In this document: piece after piece, positions 24,001 through 36,640 of the stretch
Layout: each line of letters begins with the position of its first letter
Numbering within the stretch: the stretch's first letter is position 1
DNA from: Apostichopus japonicus
Lineage: Eukaryota > Echinodermata > Holothuroidea > Aspidochirotida > Stichopodidae
Reading direction: 5' to 3'
DNA: 64,000 nt
Assembly: GCF_037975245.1 (NCBI RefSeq)
Contig: NC_092572.1
Location: 7,765,501 to 7,829,500 of the forward strand
Made by a program: the position numbers and the translations under genes
The notes under the pieces: model-generated
The model's input: only the letters and a program-made list of their open reading frames with translations
Told to the model about the DNA's origin: nothing
The model's database searches: none

Positions 24001-24560
24001 GACTCGGTGTTTTTAAAACAAATAGTTGATATATGCTAATTCAATAGTATCTTATAGAATGCAATCGACAGTGAAGATTGATTAAACAATCGTTAATCTG
24101 TAACTTTTAAAACATGAATTTGTTCCGTTGACCGGTGAATATAGAGCACTTCTTTATTTATGCTTTTGTATATATTACTTTACACATATCATATTTTATT
24201 CAGACTATTTTCCGATTATGTCTTGAATAGCTGTTATCGTTTAAAAAACAAGCAATTGTGCAGTTTTTAGTAATATTGGAAATCACAAAGAGGCGATTGT
24301 TCAGACTGGGGTTTAAGTTTATATTCAGTAGCCTCTTTCCTTCCATCATTCTTCCCAAACAGTTCGGAAACATTGTTTTTTTTTTTCCTACTTTGAAATC
24401 CTCTTGACGCCACTGATCAGAGATCAATTGCCATGCAGTCATTACTTTGATATATATGGTAAGCATTAACAAATTAATTCTTATTTGTCTTACCTCCAAC
24501 ATATATAAATGACATTATTAGAACTAAGATCGCAACTGTCTGGTGTATCAAGTCCATCAT
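17630..24560 (-). CDS. Ig-Ig-TM-NACHT receptor, copy 1, intact
   Basis: Nine exons: 24560-24494, 23947-23633, 23461-23120, 22561-22424, 21184-21147, 21048-20982, 20488-18423, 18050-17881 and 17723-17630. All junctions are GT-AG and keep the frame, giving 1098 codons plus stop (3297 nt). Order in the protein: signal peptide (1-22), Ig-like domain (23-127), second Ig-like domain (128-241), transmembrane helix (about 262-284), basic linker with KPKPKPKPKKK (about 310-320), NACHT ATPase and winged-helix region (about 390-900), and a short C-terminus without clear leucine-rich repeats. The product should sit in the plasma membrane with Ig domains outside and NACHT in the cytosol. NACHT proteins usually act as nucleotide-driven oligomerisation switches in innate immunity; ligand and output are unknown. 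Most NLRs are cytosolic, so the Ig-TM front is unusual. Kinase A converges on it from the left. Confidence 0.8.
18423..20488 (-). CDS. Exon 7, NACHT ATPase (NACHT receptor copy 1)
   Basis: 2066 nt, one large exon of about 688 codons. Motifs in order (protein residues): Walker A ADLGYGKTT (about 395-403), Walker B LLDGLDEL (477-484), sensor-1-like WVTSRE (540-545), NGFSNSQVNEYI (563-574), ETPLLLIMI in the winged-helix region (756-764), and FYHEFFQEFLAAQY (885-898), a hallmark of NACHT proteins. A charged, glutamate- and asparagine-rich stretch of about 145 residues (593-737) interrupts the domain and looks disordered. It ends at SD before GTAAGT. The catalytic residues needed to bind and split ATP are present. 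Confidence 0.9.
20982..21184 (-). CDS. Exons 5 and 6, juxtamembrane linker (NACHT receptor copy 1)
   Basis: Two tiny exons, 21184-21147 (38 nt) and 21048-20982 (67 nt). The second encodes ETQTTNT followed by four KP pairs and KKKSLE. The matching exons of module 2 are 52044-52019 (26 nt) and 51916-51874 (43 nt) and lack the KP repeats, yet keep the frame. This is the fastest-changing part of the gene between the two copies. Confidence 0.65.
22424..22561 (-). CDS. Exon 4, stalk and transmembrane helix (NACHT receptor copy 1)
   Basis: 138 nt. A proline- and serine-rich stalk (SPPMQPTSSPKG) leads into a helix of about 22 residues (FVVIGIVIVLVVLVLFACF) followed by YRRR, a stop-transfer signal that puts the C-terminus in the cytosol. 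If the donor is not used, translation reads KDKYGVLK and then stops. That would give a short-tailed form. Confidence 0.8.
23120..23461 (-). CDS. Exon 3, second Ig domain (NACHT receptor copy 1)
   Basis: 342 nt, phase 1 to 1. It begins RPDPPCPLIDACG with a cysteine cluster (CGSTCTGC), then a classic Ig core: LTCYVNG, VDWIVTN and TFRCIASF. This domain keeps the Cys-Trp-Cys triad that the first domain lacks. The module-2 exon (54109-54450) is the same length. Confidence 0.75.
23633..23947 (-). CDS. Exon 2, V-like Ig domain (NACHT receptor copy 1)
   Basis: 315 nt, phase 1 to phase 1, one Ig domain per exon. The strand-B cysteine (ELPCHV) and strand-C tryptophan (DLYWYKG) are present. At the strand-F position, where Y-x-C is usual, the sequence is SYTLTAYF, so the canonical second cysteine is missing. 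Two extra cysteines lie at the start (VQCQPKC) and may provide another bond. The domain would be the most membrane-distal part of the receptor. Confidence 0.75.
24494..24560 (-). CDS. Exon 1, signal peptide (NACHT receptor copy 1)
   Basis: ATG at 24560 is followed at once by a second ATG. The peptide is 22 codons with a hydrophobic core (VAILVLIMSFIYVG) and leaves in phase 1 at GGAG/GTAAGAC. The same exon is found at 211-280 and 55401-55470. Confidence 0.75.
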
Positions 24561-26545
24561 GTTCTTGAAGTATCAAACGATCACTGTGTATTTAGAAGAT
24601 AACAATATATATATATATATATTATTAAGACAATTACAACAATTTACAATCATATTTAATAAACAATGACCATTTATTTATTAATGAAGTAGTCGTCGGG
24701 AAATTAGTAGAAGGATTACGTTCCTGTCCGTATTCTCTTTCCTTATTTCAAAGTTTTAATGACTGTTTCAATGAACTAATGTTATAGGCCTCAAATTTTT
24801 GAGTTACTGCAAAATTGAAAGTAAGATCTTAATAAGAATACATAGTTCTAAGCTCACAAAGATTCAAGTTATCTTCAAAAGAAAAGTCACGTGATACAGG
24901 GGCCTATACGGGGCCTATTTTAAGCTCCTTCAATTGACATGTTTAGAATATTTGTTACCAATGTGTGTCAAGCAAAATGGCGTCGGGGTTTCATTCATTT
25001 ATGATATGTTTCTTACAAGATGCAAAAACAATCGACAGTGTTTTGGTCGAATTATTATAATGTATGCAACAACAGATAAACACCAAACATTTTAGTCCAC
25101 ACATACGGTTGACTTCAATCATGTCTATTTTAATATACTTAACAAGTAGAAAAAGCGTATATAAACTGCCTCTCTTTTTAGTAAATACGCATGACGGATA
25201 CCAAACTACATTAGCAATTTGCTAAAAAACAGTAGAATATTTTAATACAGTTGCGCTACGTACACAAAAGTGGAAAACAAAGATGTAAAATGGTTTGCAA
25301 ATACATTGTCAGGTAAATTGACATACGTTTAGTTTCGTCTCAGCTAAAGTTGAGCTGTATCAACAAAAGCAAATTAGATTTTCGATATAAATGTTAAGCA
25401 CAATAAAAGCACCATCGCCTAATAACCTGTAACTGTGACTGTAAAGTGAAGCTGATATTCCAATGCCTAACTTCCTAGTAAACTGACAACCAACCATCGA
25501 AACATTTTCTATTGATTTAATTTTCTGAAGGATCAGCTACGATGAAAGGTGCACTAGAAATACTCCTAAACTCTCTTCGGGCATATTCCAGTACCAAATG
25601 TTAATTTGCATCTCCATCGACAACTAAAGTGTTTCACCAATTAGTTATTTTTTGCCCAACGAATCATTTAGTTATTTGCTGCGTTAAAGAGGGGTAGGGC
25701 GACGCCTGACCCCCCCCCCCCCACTCCCGACACACACTTCCAGAGCACCAACTTACACGATGTAGTATTTGCTTTTATGTTGTTTGATTTGTTATGAGCA
25801 GTTTTGTGGATTTGTAGAGGAAATCCTGATGACGTCCCTTGCGACGTCAACGGGCACTGGAAATTAAGACTCAATATAAGGAAGTAAGAACTGAAAGAAC
25901 TGATATATTTTGTATAAAATATGAGTAAAGGATTGCGTTTTTCCTTCGGGTCGAAAGGTACAACAACTAAAATGTCAACGTTTCAGGTGCCATCATCTGA
26001 AGTACTTACAAATATCCACATTCTCCCTCCCCTTCCCACCAGTTACGTATATTGGACCATATAAGTGCACCTGGTGTATCTGGTTTACTACGATAACAAC
26101 CCACAGCAATCGTCTTTATCAAAATACAGCTACTTGACGTCACATTACATTCTTGCGATATGTACTAATACAAGGGTAAAGCTTATGTTATACTAGCATA
26201 TCAACACATAAAGGGGTGTGGTATAACAAAAAAATTCCCTTGCTTTGGTAAAGGGAAGTTTAAGATTACTTATATTGTAACATTTCTATGTCTGCAATCT
26301 TTAAAGTTTTACTTTTCCTATCAATGTATTAATGCTGAATAAAAAAATATATATAAAAAATACCTCTGTTTCACAACAATAAGAACCTCGCAGAAATTCA
26401 TCTGCATCAACATATCCTTAATATTTTCTATATAGTTCAATATGACGTACGTAATTAATGTCACTCAGACATAATTGAAGATCATTCCTTTGTTATTCAG
26501 TTGCCTTACTCAAATATTTCTTTATGGCTTTTCGTCCTGCCTAAG

Positions 26546-26665
26546 TTCTGTCACCCAGCATTGTGCCTAAAGAAAATTCTTCTCTCTAATAGTAGACAGT
26601 TTAAGCTCTATGGTAACTGTCCTTTGACCGCAGTTATGAGAAAGGTTGAAGAACTCATGAAAAAG
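26546..26665 (+). pseudogene. Catalytic-loop exon of kinase B, copy 1, open
   Basis: Exactly 120 nt and phase 0 at both ends, like its kinase-A counterpart (42500-42619), with AG before and GTAACC after. It reads CHPALCLKKILLS at the catalytic loop and KLYGNCPLTA at the DFG position. HRD is HPA, the loop asparagine is lysine, and DFG is GNC. This shows kinase B belongs to the same pseudokinase family as kinase A. Confidence 0.7.
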
Positions 26666-28482
26666 GTAACCTTATTCGAAACATTTCTGAGGAAAATATG
26701 GAAAAAATATTGGAAATGTAGTGGTGGGACCGAGCTGAATTAAATGTAGTAGCTTAACTTTTATACTAAATCTCGATCTGATGGAAATGTATGTGAAGTC
26801 AGAGAAATGGCCGCCTTAAGTGCAAATGGTTCATGTTGGTATATCTATTGAATTTATGCTCCTGTGAGTACCATTTATTCTATTTCGTGAACTGCTTGAC
26901 ATACATAACTTTGCAGTTTCTACTTCAACAGGAACGTCCATCCATTGCTTGCATCGCTCCCTAGACAATTTCCATGCAAGAATAGTATCAAGCTAACGTT
27001 GCATGGGGATACGCCGAATCTGAAACCATTGTCTGTATAATTTTAACTTGCGGTATGCAGACTTACAAGATAAGATTACTGTATATATTAGTTTGGGCTC
27101 TACAGTATTTACAATACTTCTAATATCAGGTAAGGCGATAATCATTATCTTCTTGACATGTACACGCACTCGTATTGGGACAAAGGTCAATGGCAACTGA
27201 TAAAGTTGAAGCTATATATTATCATGCTGAAGATCACATGTGTTAAAACATAAAGGCCTTCTTTATATTATCATAGGAAGAGAAATGGGAATAAATTAAC
27301 AAGAGAAATATCTAACTTGATTTCTTTATCTTAACCGAAATTCCATTTGCAAGGGTACAACAATCACCACAATCTCGTTGTTGTCCTGGAGCTGTATAGG
27401 ATATATTACATTTTTACTTTGAACATTTTGCAGAGTTGATAAAGCTTAAGAAACATTGCGTTGCCTTCTTTTGAACAAAATCTGCCTGCCTTTAGTGAAA
27501 CCAAAAGGAACTCCTTTTACTCGTGTTCTATCTTCTCACAGATTATTCATGCCATATGTGTAATGTGAATTAATATTTGAAAATGTGGAACGAAAAGGGG
27601 CATGTCATACCGGTATGATTTAAAACCGATATTTATGAGGGGCAGTAAAGTGCCCCTCCCGTGTACCTTCCCATCATACCATTCCTTCCCACCACAACCC
27701 CATACCATGACATCATAAATGGATTCGCTGCAGAGTCAGCTACCCCGAAAACTTTAAAGAACAAAATTAAAAAGGAATCTTCACGTAATTATACGATGAC
27801 GATTTTTTATTGAACGTGGTGTTACAGATAGTTAGGGCTTTTTAGCCTACTAGTCATTAGTATTTCAGTTTTTTTTCACATGTATGGTAATATGTTATCT
27901 TCTTGGAATACCAGTAAAGGGAGCTACCTAAGTTTAGTACGATAGCAATTAATGTAATACATATGATATCAAAATAAGCACAGGTAAGAATTGTAATTGA
28001 TACTGCCACAGCTCCTTAATATAGGTCTAATTAGTTAACATGTTTAGATTTGAACTTCTCTGAAGGATTTTGGCAAATGTAGTAAGATATTAAATTTACC
28101 GGAAACGCACTATACTTACTACCAAAGAAATGCAGAGGTGCATCTTGCTTTCTTTGGCTCACCACTGGCTTTTCATTAAGGATAACGGTAAAATAAGCAA
28201 AATGAAATACACCTGTGATATGAAATCAAGAAGCTTGCAATGCAACTTTAACAGGAAAGAAAATCAACAGGAGATATCGTTAATTTTGAATGATTTGTGA
28301 GGTCAGGTAACATTTTCCTTGGCTCTTTGTCAATTTGGCTCTGGTTCTCGAAGCCTCTGACGACGACAGGATGTTATACATTATTGGAAAGTGTGTCTTG
28401 TTTCGAAGTAGTAACGTTACCACATATGGTATTTAACATCGTACGTTAAAACTACATGTACTTTGGTTATTTCCATGTATAG

Positions 28483-28620
28483 CGGGAACAACCACCGTTA
28501 CCCACCGAAAGGAACCAAGACACAGCCGAATCTAACCCAGTGACCGATGTAGAGGAATCTGCTCATTCGACGCCATGCTTCGTCCTCGAGTCAAAGTTTC
28601 AAACTAATGATTATGTCTAG
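28483..28620 (+). other. Conserved open tail exon, copy 1
   Basis: 138 nt after an AG acceptor, open in the same frame as 4946-5083: it starts REQPPLPTERNQ, continues DTAESNPVTDVEESAHS, and ends NDYV before TAG. It has the same length and same stop position as copy 0 although the surrounding sequence is clearly diverged, which argues for past selection on the protein. Confidence 0.45.
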
Positions 28621-29689
28621 TTAACCTAATCAGACATGATCATAGCATTAATTACAATGTGACAGTTTACTACAGAAACTTTAGAACGCTGCAGCGAGTA
28701 ATCGTTCTATTAACTTGGCACACTAAGCGTTCAAGGCCTGCCAAAGCCTAGACAGAAATTTTCAACTGGCAAGTCCTACAATACCACATGATAGTTTAGG
28801 TATTGTCTTGCCATGGCACTTGAAAATGTCCATATAATGACCGTTTATATTCTGAACTAGAAGATGAGCAAGCTTAGCATACTCAACCCCAACCTTTCCG
28901 TCTGCTCGTACGGAGTAATATCAACAATTAACTAAAGAATTTCGTTTGGAAAATGGTTTAGCCTATAGACTAGCATCTTCAGACCTTATTTTCACACCAG
29001 CTGTACTTTGATTTATGCTCTTTCACATGAATGCAGAAAAGCAATAATGGTTGCTGATAATATGCCATCGAGCGGATGGATATTAATCTTATCATGGCAT
29101 GGTACCTATATATATATATATATATATAAGAGTAGTTCCCTGCAATGACGCAATAGACCTACTCGTCTTAATACTTACGTTACTGATACAATGATTACTG
29201 CATATCTTACATTCTATGCAAGGATGATTTACATACTACGTGTTAAACAGCAAGTATATTGAAACGAAAGTATATATTTATCTTAGGTAACCTGTTCAAA
29301 GTACACACTAAAGATACTCGAACTCACGATTAGATTAACAATGTATGTGTGCTTATACAACAGCAATTGTTTCAATAGCGTCTGCTTACGGCTACACACC
29401 ATTTTACACCGTGTAGGCCCTATGGTGATATGATCAATTAGAGAGCCAGCCGGGAGACTCCTCTCATTTCTTACTGATTGGAAAGGAGGGAAATATGGAG
29501 GTTAGGCATAGTCCCAGGTGCCGGGGTTAGCATGTAGGCTGGACAAAATATGGAGGAAACTAGGAATACACACATATACGCAGTTGTTTTCCCGTATGTT
29601 CCGGCTCTCAGTCGCATTCACACCACAACCATTACACAAGTTAACCTATATTTGTGTAGCCTATAGGCTAGACATATGAAACCATAACT

Positions 29690-29886
29690 ATGGTAATCCA
29701 GGTTTATCGGTCGATAATCCTGAATTGTCACCGATAAACCTATATTTCAGTTGATAATTCATGTTTATATAACTTACTTTGATTAACCTGGATTTATCAA
29801 TTGAAAATCTCGAATTTTCGGTTGAGATTCCTAATTTTATTCCAGTATCTAAGTTTACTGGTCGAAAATCCTGGTTTATCAGCAAA
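29690..29886. repeat. Degenerate 21-bp tandem repeat
   Basis: About nine worn units of roughly 18-28 bp resemble GGTTTATCGGTCGATAATCC, for example at 29700 (GGTTTATCGGTCGATAATCC), about 29722 (TGAATTGTCACCGATAAACC) and 29863 (GGTCGAAAATCCTGGTTTAT). Some units appear inverted. The block recurs at about 61478-61640 in module 2 and as a stub at 6335-6390. Confidence 0.55.
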
Positions 29887-30247
29887 ATTTTCTCCATTAA
29901 TCGATTGAGTATTTTGACAGTTCGTCCTAACGACACTGGTCTATAAATAGCGCTGTCTGACCAGCTTTAGCAGTCTCTATTCCATTACAGTAAATAGGCC
30001 TATATGATCGTGCGTGCTTGATAATATTATGATTATGTTCTCGTTCCCAGTTTGCCTGTAGTTTTGCGATATAAAAAGGCAGACGCCTGCTAAGTGAAAT
30101 ATGACAAAATATACAATGCAGAAGCACTTACAGAGTTTATAATAATTGAAATCATCATGTTTCCTCTAAAAATATAACTTACCCTTTAGAAAATGGCTCC
30201 TGTGAATTCACTTGTATTCCAACACATCGTGTACGTTACAAAGTATT

Positions 30248-30262
30248 CAAAATGGCGACGAC
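30248..30262 (+). promoter_or_regulatory. YY1-like element
   Basis: The sequence TCAAAATGGCGACGACGGCG contains AAAATGGCG, a close match to the YY1 consensus, inside a short GC-richer patch. It is kept at 62041-62060 in module 2 while flanking bases differ. It could mark a promoter of an unseen transcript; no coding exon follows that I can support. Confidence 0.25.
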
Positions 30263-30659
30263 GGCGTCTTTTGACATTATTGCACAATAGGGGAATTCCG
30301 GTAGCGGTCGCACTTCTATTATCAGTAAAACAGGATCAAATTTAAGTTTGAATGTACATCAATTGACGTATCGTGTCGGGCAAGTGAAACATGTCTCGCT
30401 GAAATAAAGAATATGGTACCCACTTAGACAATGCAGTCTGTATTTTTGGTTAGGTGTCTTTTAGGAGAATTTGTAAATTCAACAATGCATAACTAATAGG
30501 CTTACGTGTTTTCTTCTTTTCTTTTCTATAAACATTTTAGACAAATATGCACATATATTGTATGTAACGTAGGCTATGATATTGTCTACCTCCATTTGTC
30601 TACCTCGTTACGCAGGCTACATTAGTTGATGCTTTTGCTGCTGCCATTCCGTAACTAAT

Positions 30660-31105
30660 TAAAAAAGGTAAAAAAAAAATACTACTAACTCGTTTACTAC
30701 CATTGAATATTATTATACTGTTATATATGATAAAAAAAATATGCTTAATAATACATGCCTTACCTTAAAAATATAATATATATTATATACTTTATATGTA
30801 GATATACTTTATAATCTATGTTATACAAAATAAATTATATATTATATTATATACTGTAATATACTATGTACTATTCACTATATACTATAATATGTAGTAT
30901 ACACTTCATAAAAAATACATAACTATATGTTTAAAATACTTTATCAAATATAATATGATATATACCTTATACGGTATTATATATATTATGTAATACAAAC
31001 ATATATTTGTATCTATTATATACATATCATTAATAATATACACTAAACAATATATGCTATACACAATACATTATATACAAAGTAATACCATATACAATTA
31101 TATAC
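30660..31105. repeat. Very AT-rich low-complexity stretch
   Basis: About 450 bp made mostly of TATATT, ATATAC and TATACT words with few G or C, at the left edge of the spacer found only once. It shows no coding potential. It marks the point near 30570 where homology to module 2 stops. Confidence 0.75.
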
Positions 31106-31108
31106 AAT

Positions 31109-31232
31109 CTACTGTTCTGTCGCTGCACCTGATCTATGGAACCGGCTACCTTCCGAAATTTGCATAATCACATGCTTTACCTCCTTAAATCACGCCTAAA
31201 AACGCATCTCTTTCACAAGCACTATGACGGTT
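31109..31232 (+). mobile_element. 3' coding end of a non-LTR retrotransposon, relic
   Basis: The frame reads SVAAPDLWNRLPSEI and, after a 1-nt shift, LKSRLKTHLFHKHY. The pattern AAP-x-LWN-x-LP-x-I followed by FK-x-LKTHLF is the usual C-terminal end of reverse-transcriptase ORFs of the CR1/L2/RTX-like non-LTR group. Only this last piece remains, consistent with 5' truncation, and it carries a frameshift. The following few hundred bases may be its 3' untranslated region. Confidence 0.65.
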
Positions 31233-34079
<2,847 letters not shown>

Positions 34080-35290
34080 ATTTACAAATTTCTGAATATA
34101 CTGAATATTTACTTTTGACTATTTACTTTTGAATACGGTAGGGAGAACGAAAATATCCTATCGTCAATTTACGAGACGTTAACCAACCCTTAAGCTTTTA
34201 ATATTGAACCATGTTTATTTTATTATCGAGTAAGTTTTTGACCGTCAGATTAACATCATATTCATTTCCCTTTTGGAGGAGATGGATATGTTCCTCTTTA
34301 TCGTTAGATGGATTTTCGTAAACATCGATAGTTCATAAAACCCATCCAGGAGTACTTGAAACTCATAATTCAGAAACATTTCGGCAATATCATTTACCAT
34401 CAAATCGATTTTAACAGGCATCATTGTCTTACAAGTTCGGAACTTATCTTCGAGTGATAAACCTTCCTAAATTAAGTATATAAATTTACTGATTATATTA
34501 TTTTGCCATCTTTCGGTGGTTTCATCTCTTTAAGCCAAACGCGGACCCAATGTTAAATGTACGATGTCTTCCCGTAACCTTAATTTGCTGTAATGAAGAC
34601 CCGATCTTTTATAGAAATTAGACTCCCGTGGAGACCATGTGAGTGTGGTACTGGCTCATCCTATGGAGCAACATTTCTCACAGTACGTTATCTATCTACT
34701 AAAAAAGAATGTTATTTTCTGAAGAAAAGTGTTAAAAATGTTAGTAACTTCTTGGTTTATACACATTATGGTGTATTAAAAGGACTGTTTCAATGGGTAT
34801 GGACTTTATATTTTGCATCTACATTTGACGATGACAGGTGGAGATGTCATCAGTACTGAACATAAAACTGTTTCGTCATGAACACTACAAGTACTATACA
34901 TACTTTTTTGAAGCAGTTGGGTAAAGTCTCTTGCTTCAGAATAGTAATGTGGAAGGAAAACATTTATACCGTACCTTCGAGAGATTTTACTTCGTGCTTT
35001 GGTTTTGGCCTTTTATTTGTGGTCTACATTTCCTGATATATCAGAACAAATATGTAATTTATTCAAATAAATGCATAAACAGGAACGCATTGTGTACAAA
35101 GACTACGCAGTAATATAGATATAATGTCCCTCTAACCATGTATGGGTTCGCAACGATGTGTGTGCTCGTATCTATATACGATAATAATATATAATACAAA
35201 ACTATGGTCGCTTCAACTTCTGTGCCGCTGTCATTATACAACTTTATTTCGTGGAGCTTTGTAAAAACATTGTTCTTTTCATATGATTAA
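34080..35290 (-). pseudogene. NACHT receptor fragment, dead third copy
   Basis: Minus-strand homology to the NACHT exon covers about 34740-34080, followed upstream by matches to the linker exon (about 35030-34965) and the small exon before it (about 35150). At the Walker A site the frame reads AN, stop, GYGKTS, and at Walker B LLDGFYELS replaces LLDGLDELS, so the second acidic residue is lost. There are further indels. The match ends at about 34080, so the C-terminal two thirds are missing. Intron patches resemble module 1 slightly more than module 2. A 1.25-kb piece (35295-36545) interrupts the homology, which resumes at 36545-36640. Confidence 0.8.
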
Positions 35291-35294
35291 ATTA

Positions 35295-35410
35295 GGGGAT
35301 AAATACGAGGGAAACAGGTCTTAAATTTGATTTGAGACCGATGATGACGTCATCGAGGAGGCTAAGCGGACCGAGGCGGACTCGATGACGTAATCAGAGT
35401 TTTTATCCCC
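35295..35410. repeat. Nested inverted repeat (foldback)
   Basis: Outer arms GGGGATAAA (35295-35303) and TTTATCCCC (35402-35410) enclose inner arms GATGACGTCATCGAG (35343-35357) and CTCGATGACGTAATC (35381-35395; one mismatch). The inner left arm itself contains the palindrome TGACGTCA, a CRE-type site. Confidence 0.7.
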
Positions 35411-36486
35411 ATTCATAAATGACCCTCACAAATGTTAGAAAACGGCATTTTTTTCGCTAATTTTTGCTGATCTGTATTTAATTCTCCTTATGCCTCCCTT
35501 GATCTTTTTCCTGAATGACGTTATAGTCACCTCATGTAAAACAGCATTTTCTTCCCACGAACATTAAGAGTGAAAAATACGAATGAAGCAGTGTCGTTTG
35601 ATCTTAAATTTTGGTAGTTTAATCAATTCAAACACTAAACAATGGAGGGAAATGAAAGTTAAATAAGAACAGATGAACAAACTTCTAAAGATAACATTTT
35701 AAAACTTTTTTAACCTACCAGGTCAAATTGCGCAATAAACAGATGCTGAGTTGTGTGTGTTCTGGAAAGTCCGTAAACGCTACAACAGTTAGGCTAGCAA
35801 CGTTGCCTGTTGCTAACATTCTTTTGAGTAAAACTCGTCTATCCCTGGTCGGTAGATGAACCGTTCAGATAAACGTTACTGGGCCTGAAAATGAGCAGTT
35901 TTGAAGAGGTTCCGAGCCCCATTGTTCGACAGGTTTGGACTTGTAGTAACCGCATTGTTATTGCGAGTCTGAAAGATCGCTAGGCCTAGTCCCTGGTCAG
36001 TCATGTCGTTACCGCTAGTAGTAGTAGTACAGCTTACGTTATTGTTAGGCTTAGCGACAAGGTTTCTTCTGTTATACTTATAGTGTCATCATTGGACGCT
36101 TTACGCTTCGGTTCGTCGTTGAAGCACCTCGATAAGGTTGCTGACATTGACTCTAGCTCAAAATTAAGCTCAAAATTAATCCCTAAGTCATTCATGTTAC
36201 TCGAAGTATTTAGCTAAATGATTTAAGAAGTACGTACAGTGTGTATTGAGACTCGGTGTGTATGAAAACATATACAGTACCACTGTTGTAGCTCATTGCA
36301 AGTAGGCTATATATACTGTACAGTATTCTTTTGCAATTTGGAACATTTCTTTGCCCTTAAAAAAATGTATAGCAACGTTACACCATGTGTTCATTTCTTT
36401 TAATTATGACTTCATGATTGCCACGGCAACAAACCAGTGTTTGTCTAACATTTCGATGCTGAAGCAATTCTCCTCTCTATACACTC

Positions 36487-36517
36487 GACCAGTCTCGAAT
36501 CGCATTCGAGACTGGTC
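36487..36517. repeat. Perfect 14-bp inverted repeat
   Basis: GACCAGTCTCGAAT at 36487-36500 and its exact reverse complement at 36504-36517, separated by CGC. It can form a tight hairpin. It lies about 30 bp from the right end of the 1.25-kb insertion. Confidence 0.85.
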
Positions 36518-36640
36518 CAGTATACAGGAAGTTGGTTTAGGCATTTATGAATAAGAGGTTAATCAACGGTCTGGGTGCGTCTATGGCAGCATAATTCATG
36601 GACGACGGTTTAACGCAAGTGATGCACGAGGCACGAGATT

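Larger units (their letters stand above)
25190..28620 (+). pseudogene. Kinase B, copy 1: broken remains
   Basis: The first exon (about 25190-25306) is degraded, and the CAKTL motif reads ANTL with stops before it. The catalytic-loop exon at 26546-26665 is intact, unlike in modules 0 and 2. The APE exon from 26932 reads ERPSIACIAP and then TAG in place of the glutamate, with a second TAG nine codons later. The tail exon at 28483-28620 is open. This copy and copies 0/2 are thus damaged in different exons. It lies divergent from the NACHT gene, about 0.6 kb from its first exon. Confidence 0.6.
8172..30570. repeat. Tandem receptor module 1
   Basis: Collinear with about 38160-62345 in module 2. 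It contains kinase A (plus), the NACHT receptor gene (minus) and kinase-B remains (plus) in that order. The two NACHT exons start 30,951 bp apart. Exons look about 85-90% identical at protein level by eye. Introns are also alignable, so the duplication is fairly recent but older than the exchange linking modules 0 and 2. Confidence 0.85.
35295..36545. mobile_element. 1.25-kb insertion in the NACHT relic, unclassified
   Basis: The flanking sequence (to about 35294, and from about 36546) is continuous in the intron of module 2 (about 52150-52190), so about 1.25 kb was inserted. It has higher GC than its surroundings, a nested hairpin at its left end (35295-35410) and a 14-bp palindrome near its right end (36487-36517). 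I see no transposase frame and no clear target duplication. A non-autonomous DNA element is possible. The family is unknown. Confidence 0.45.
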
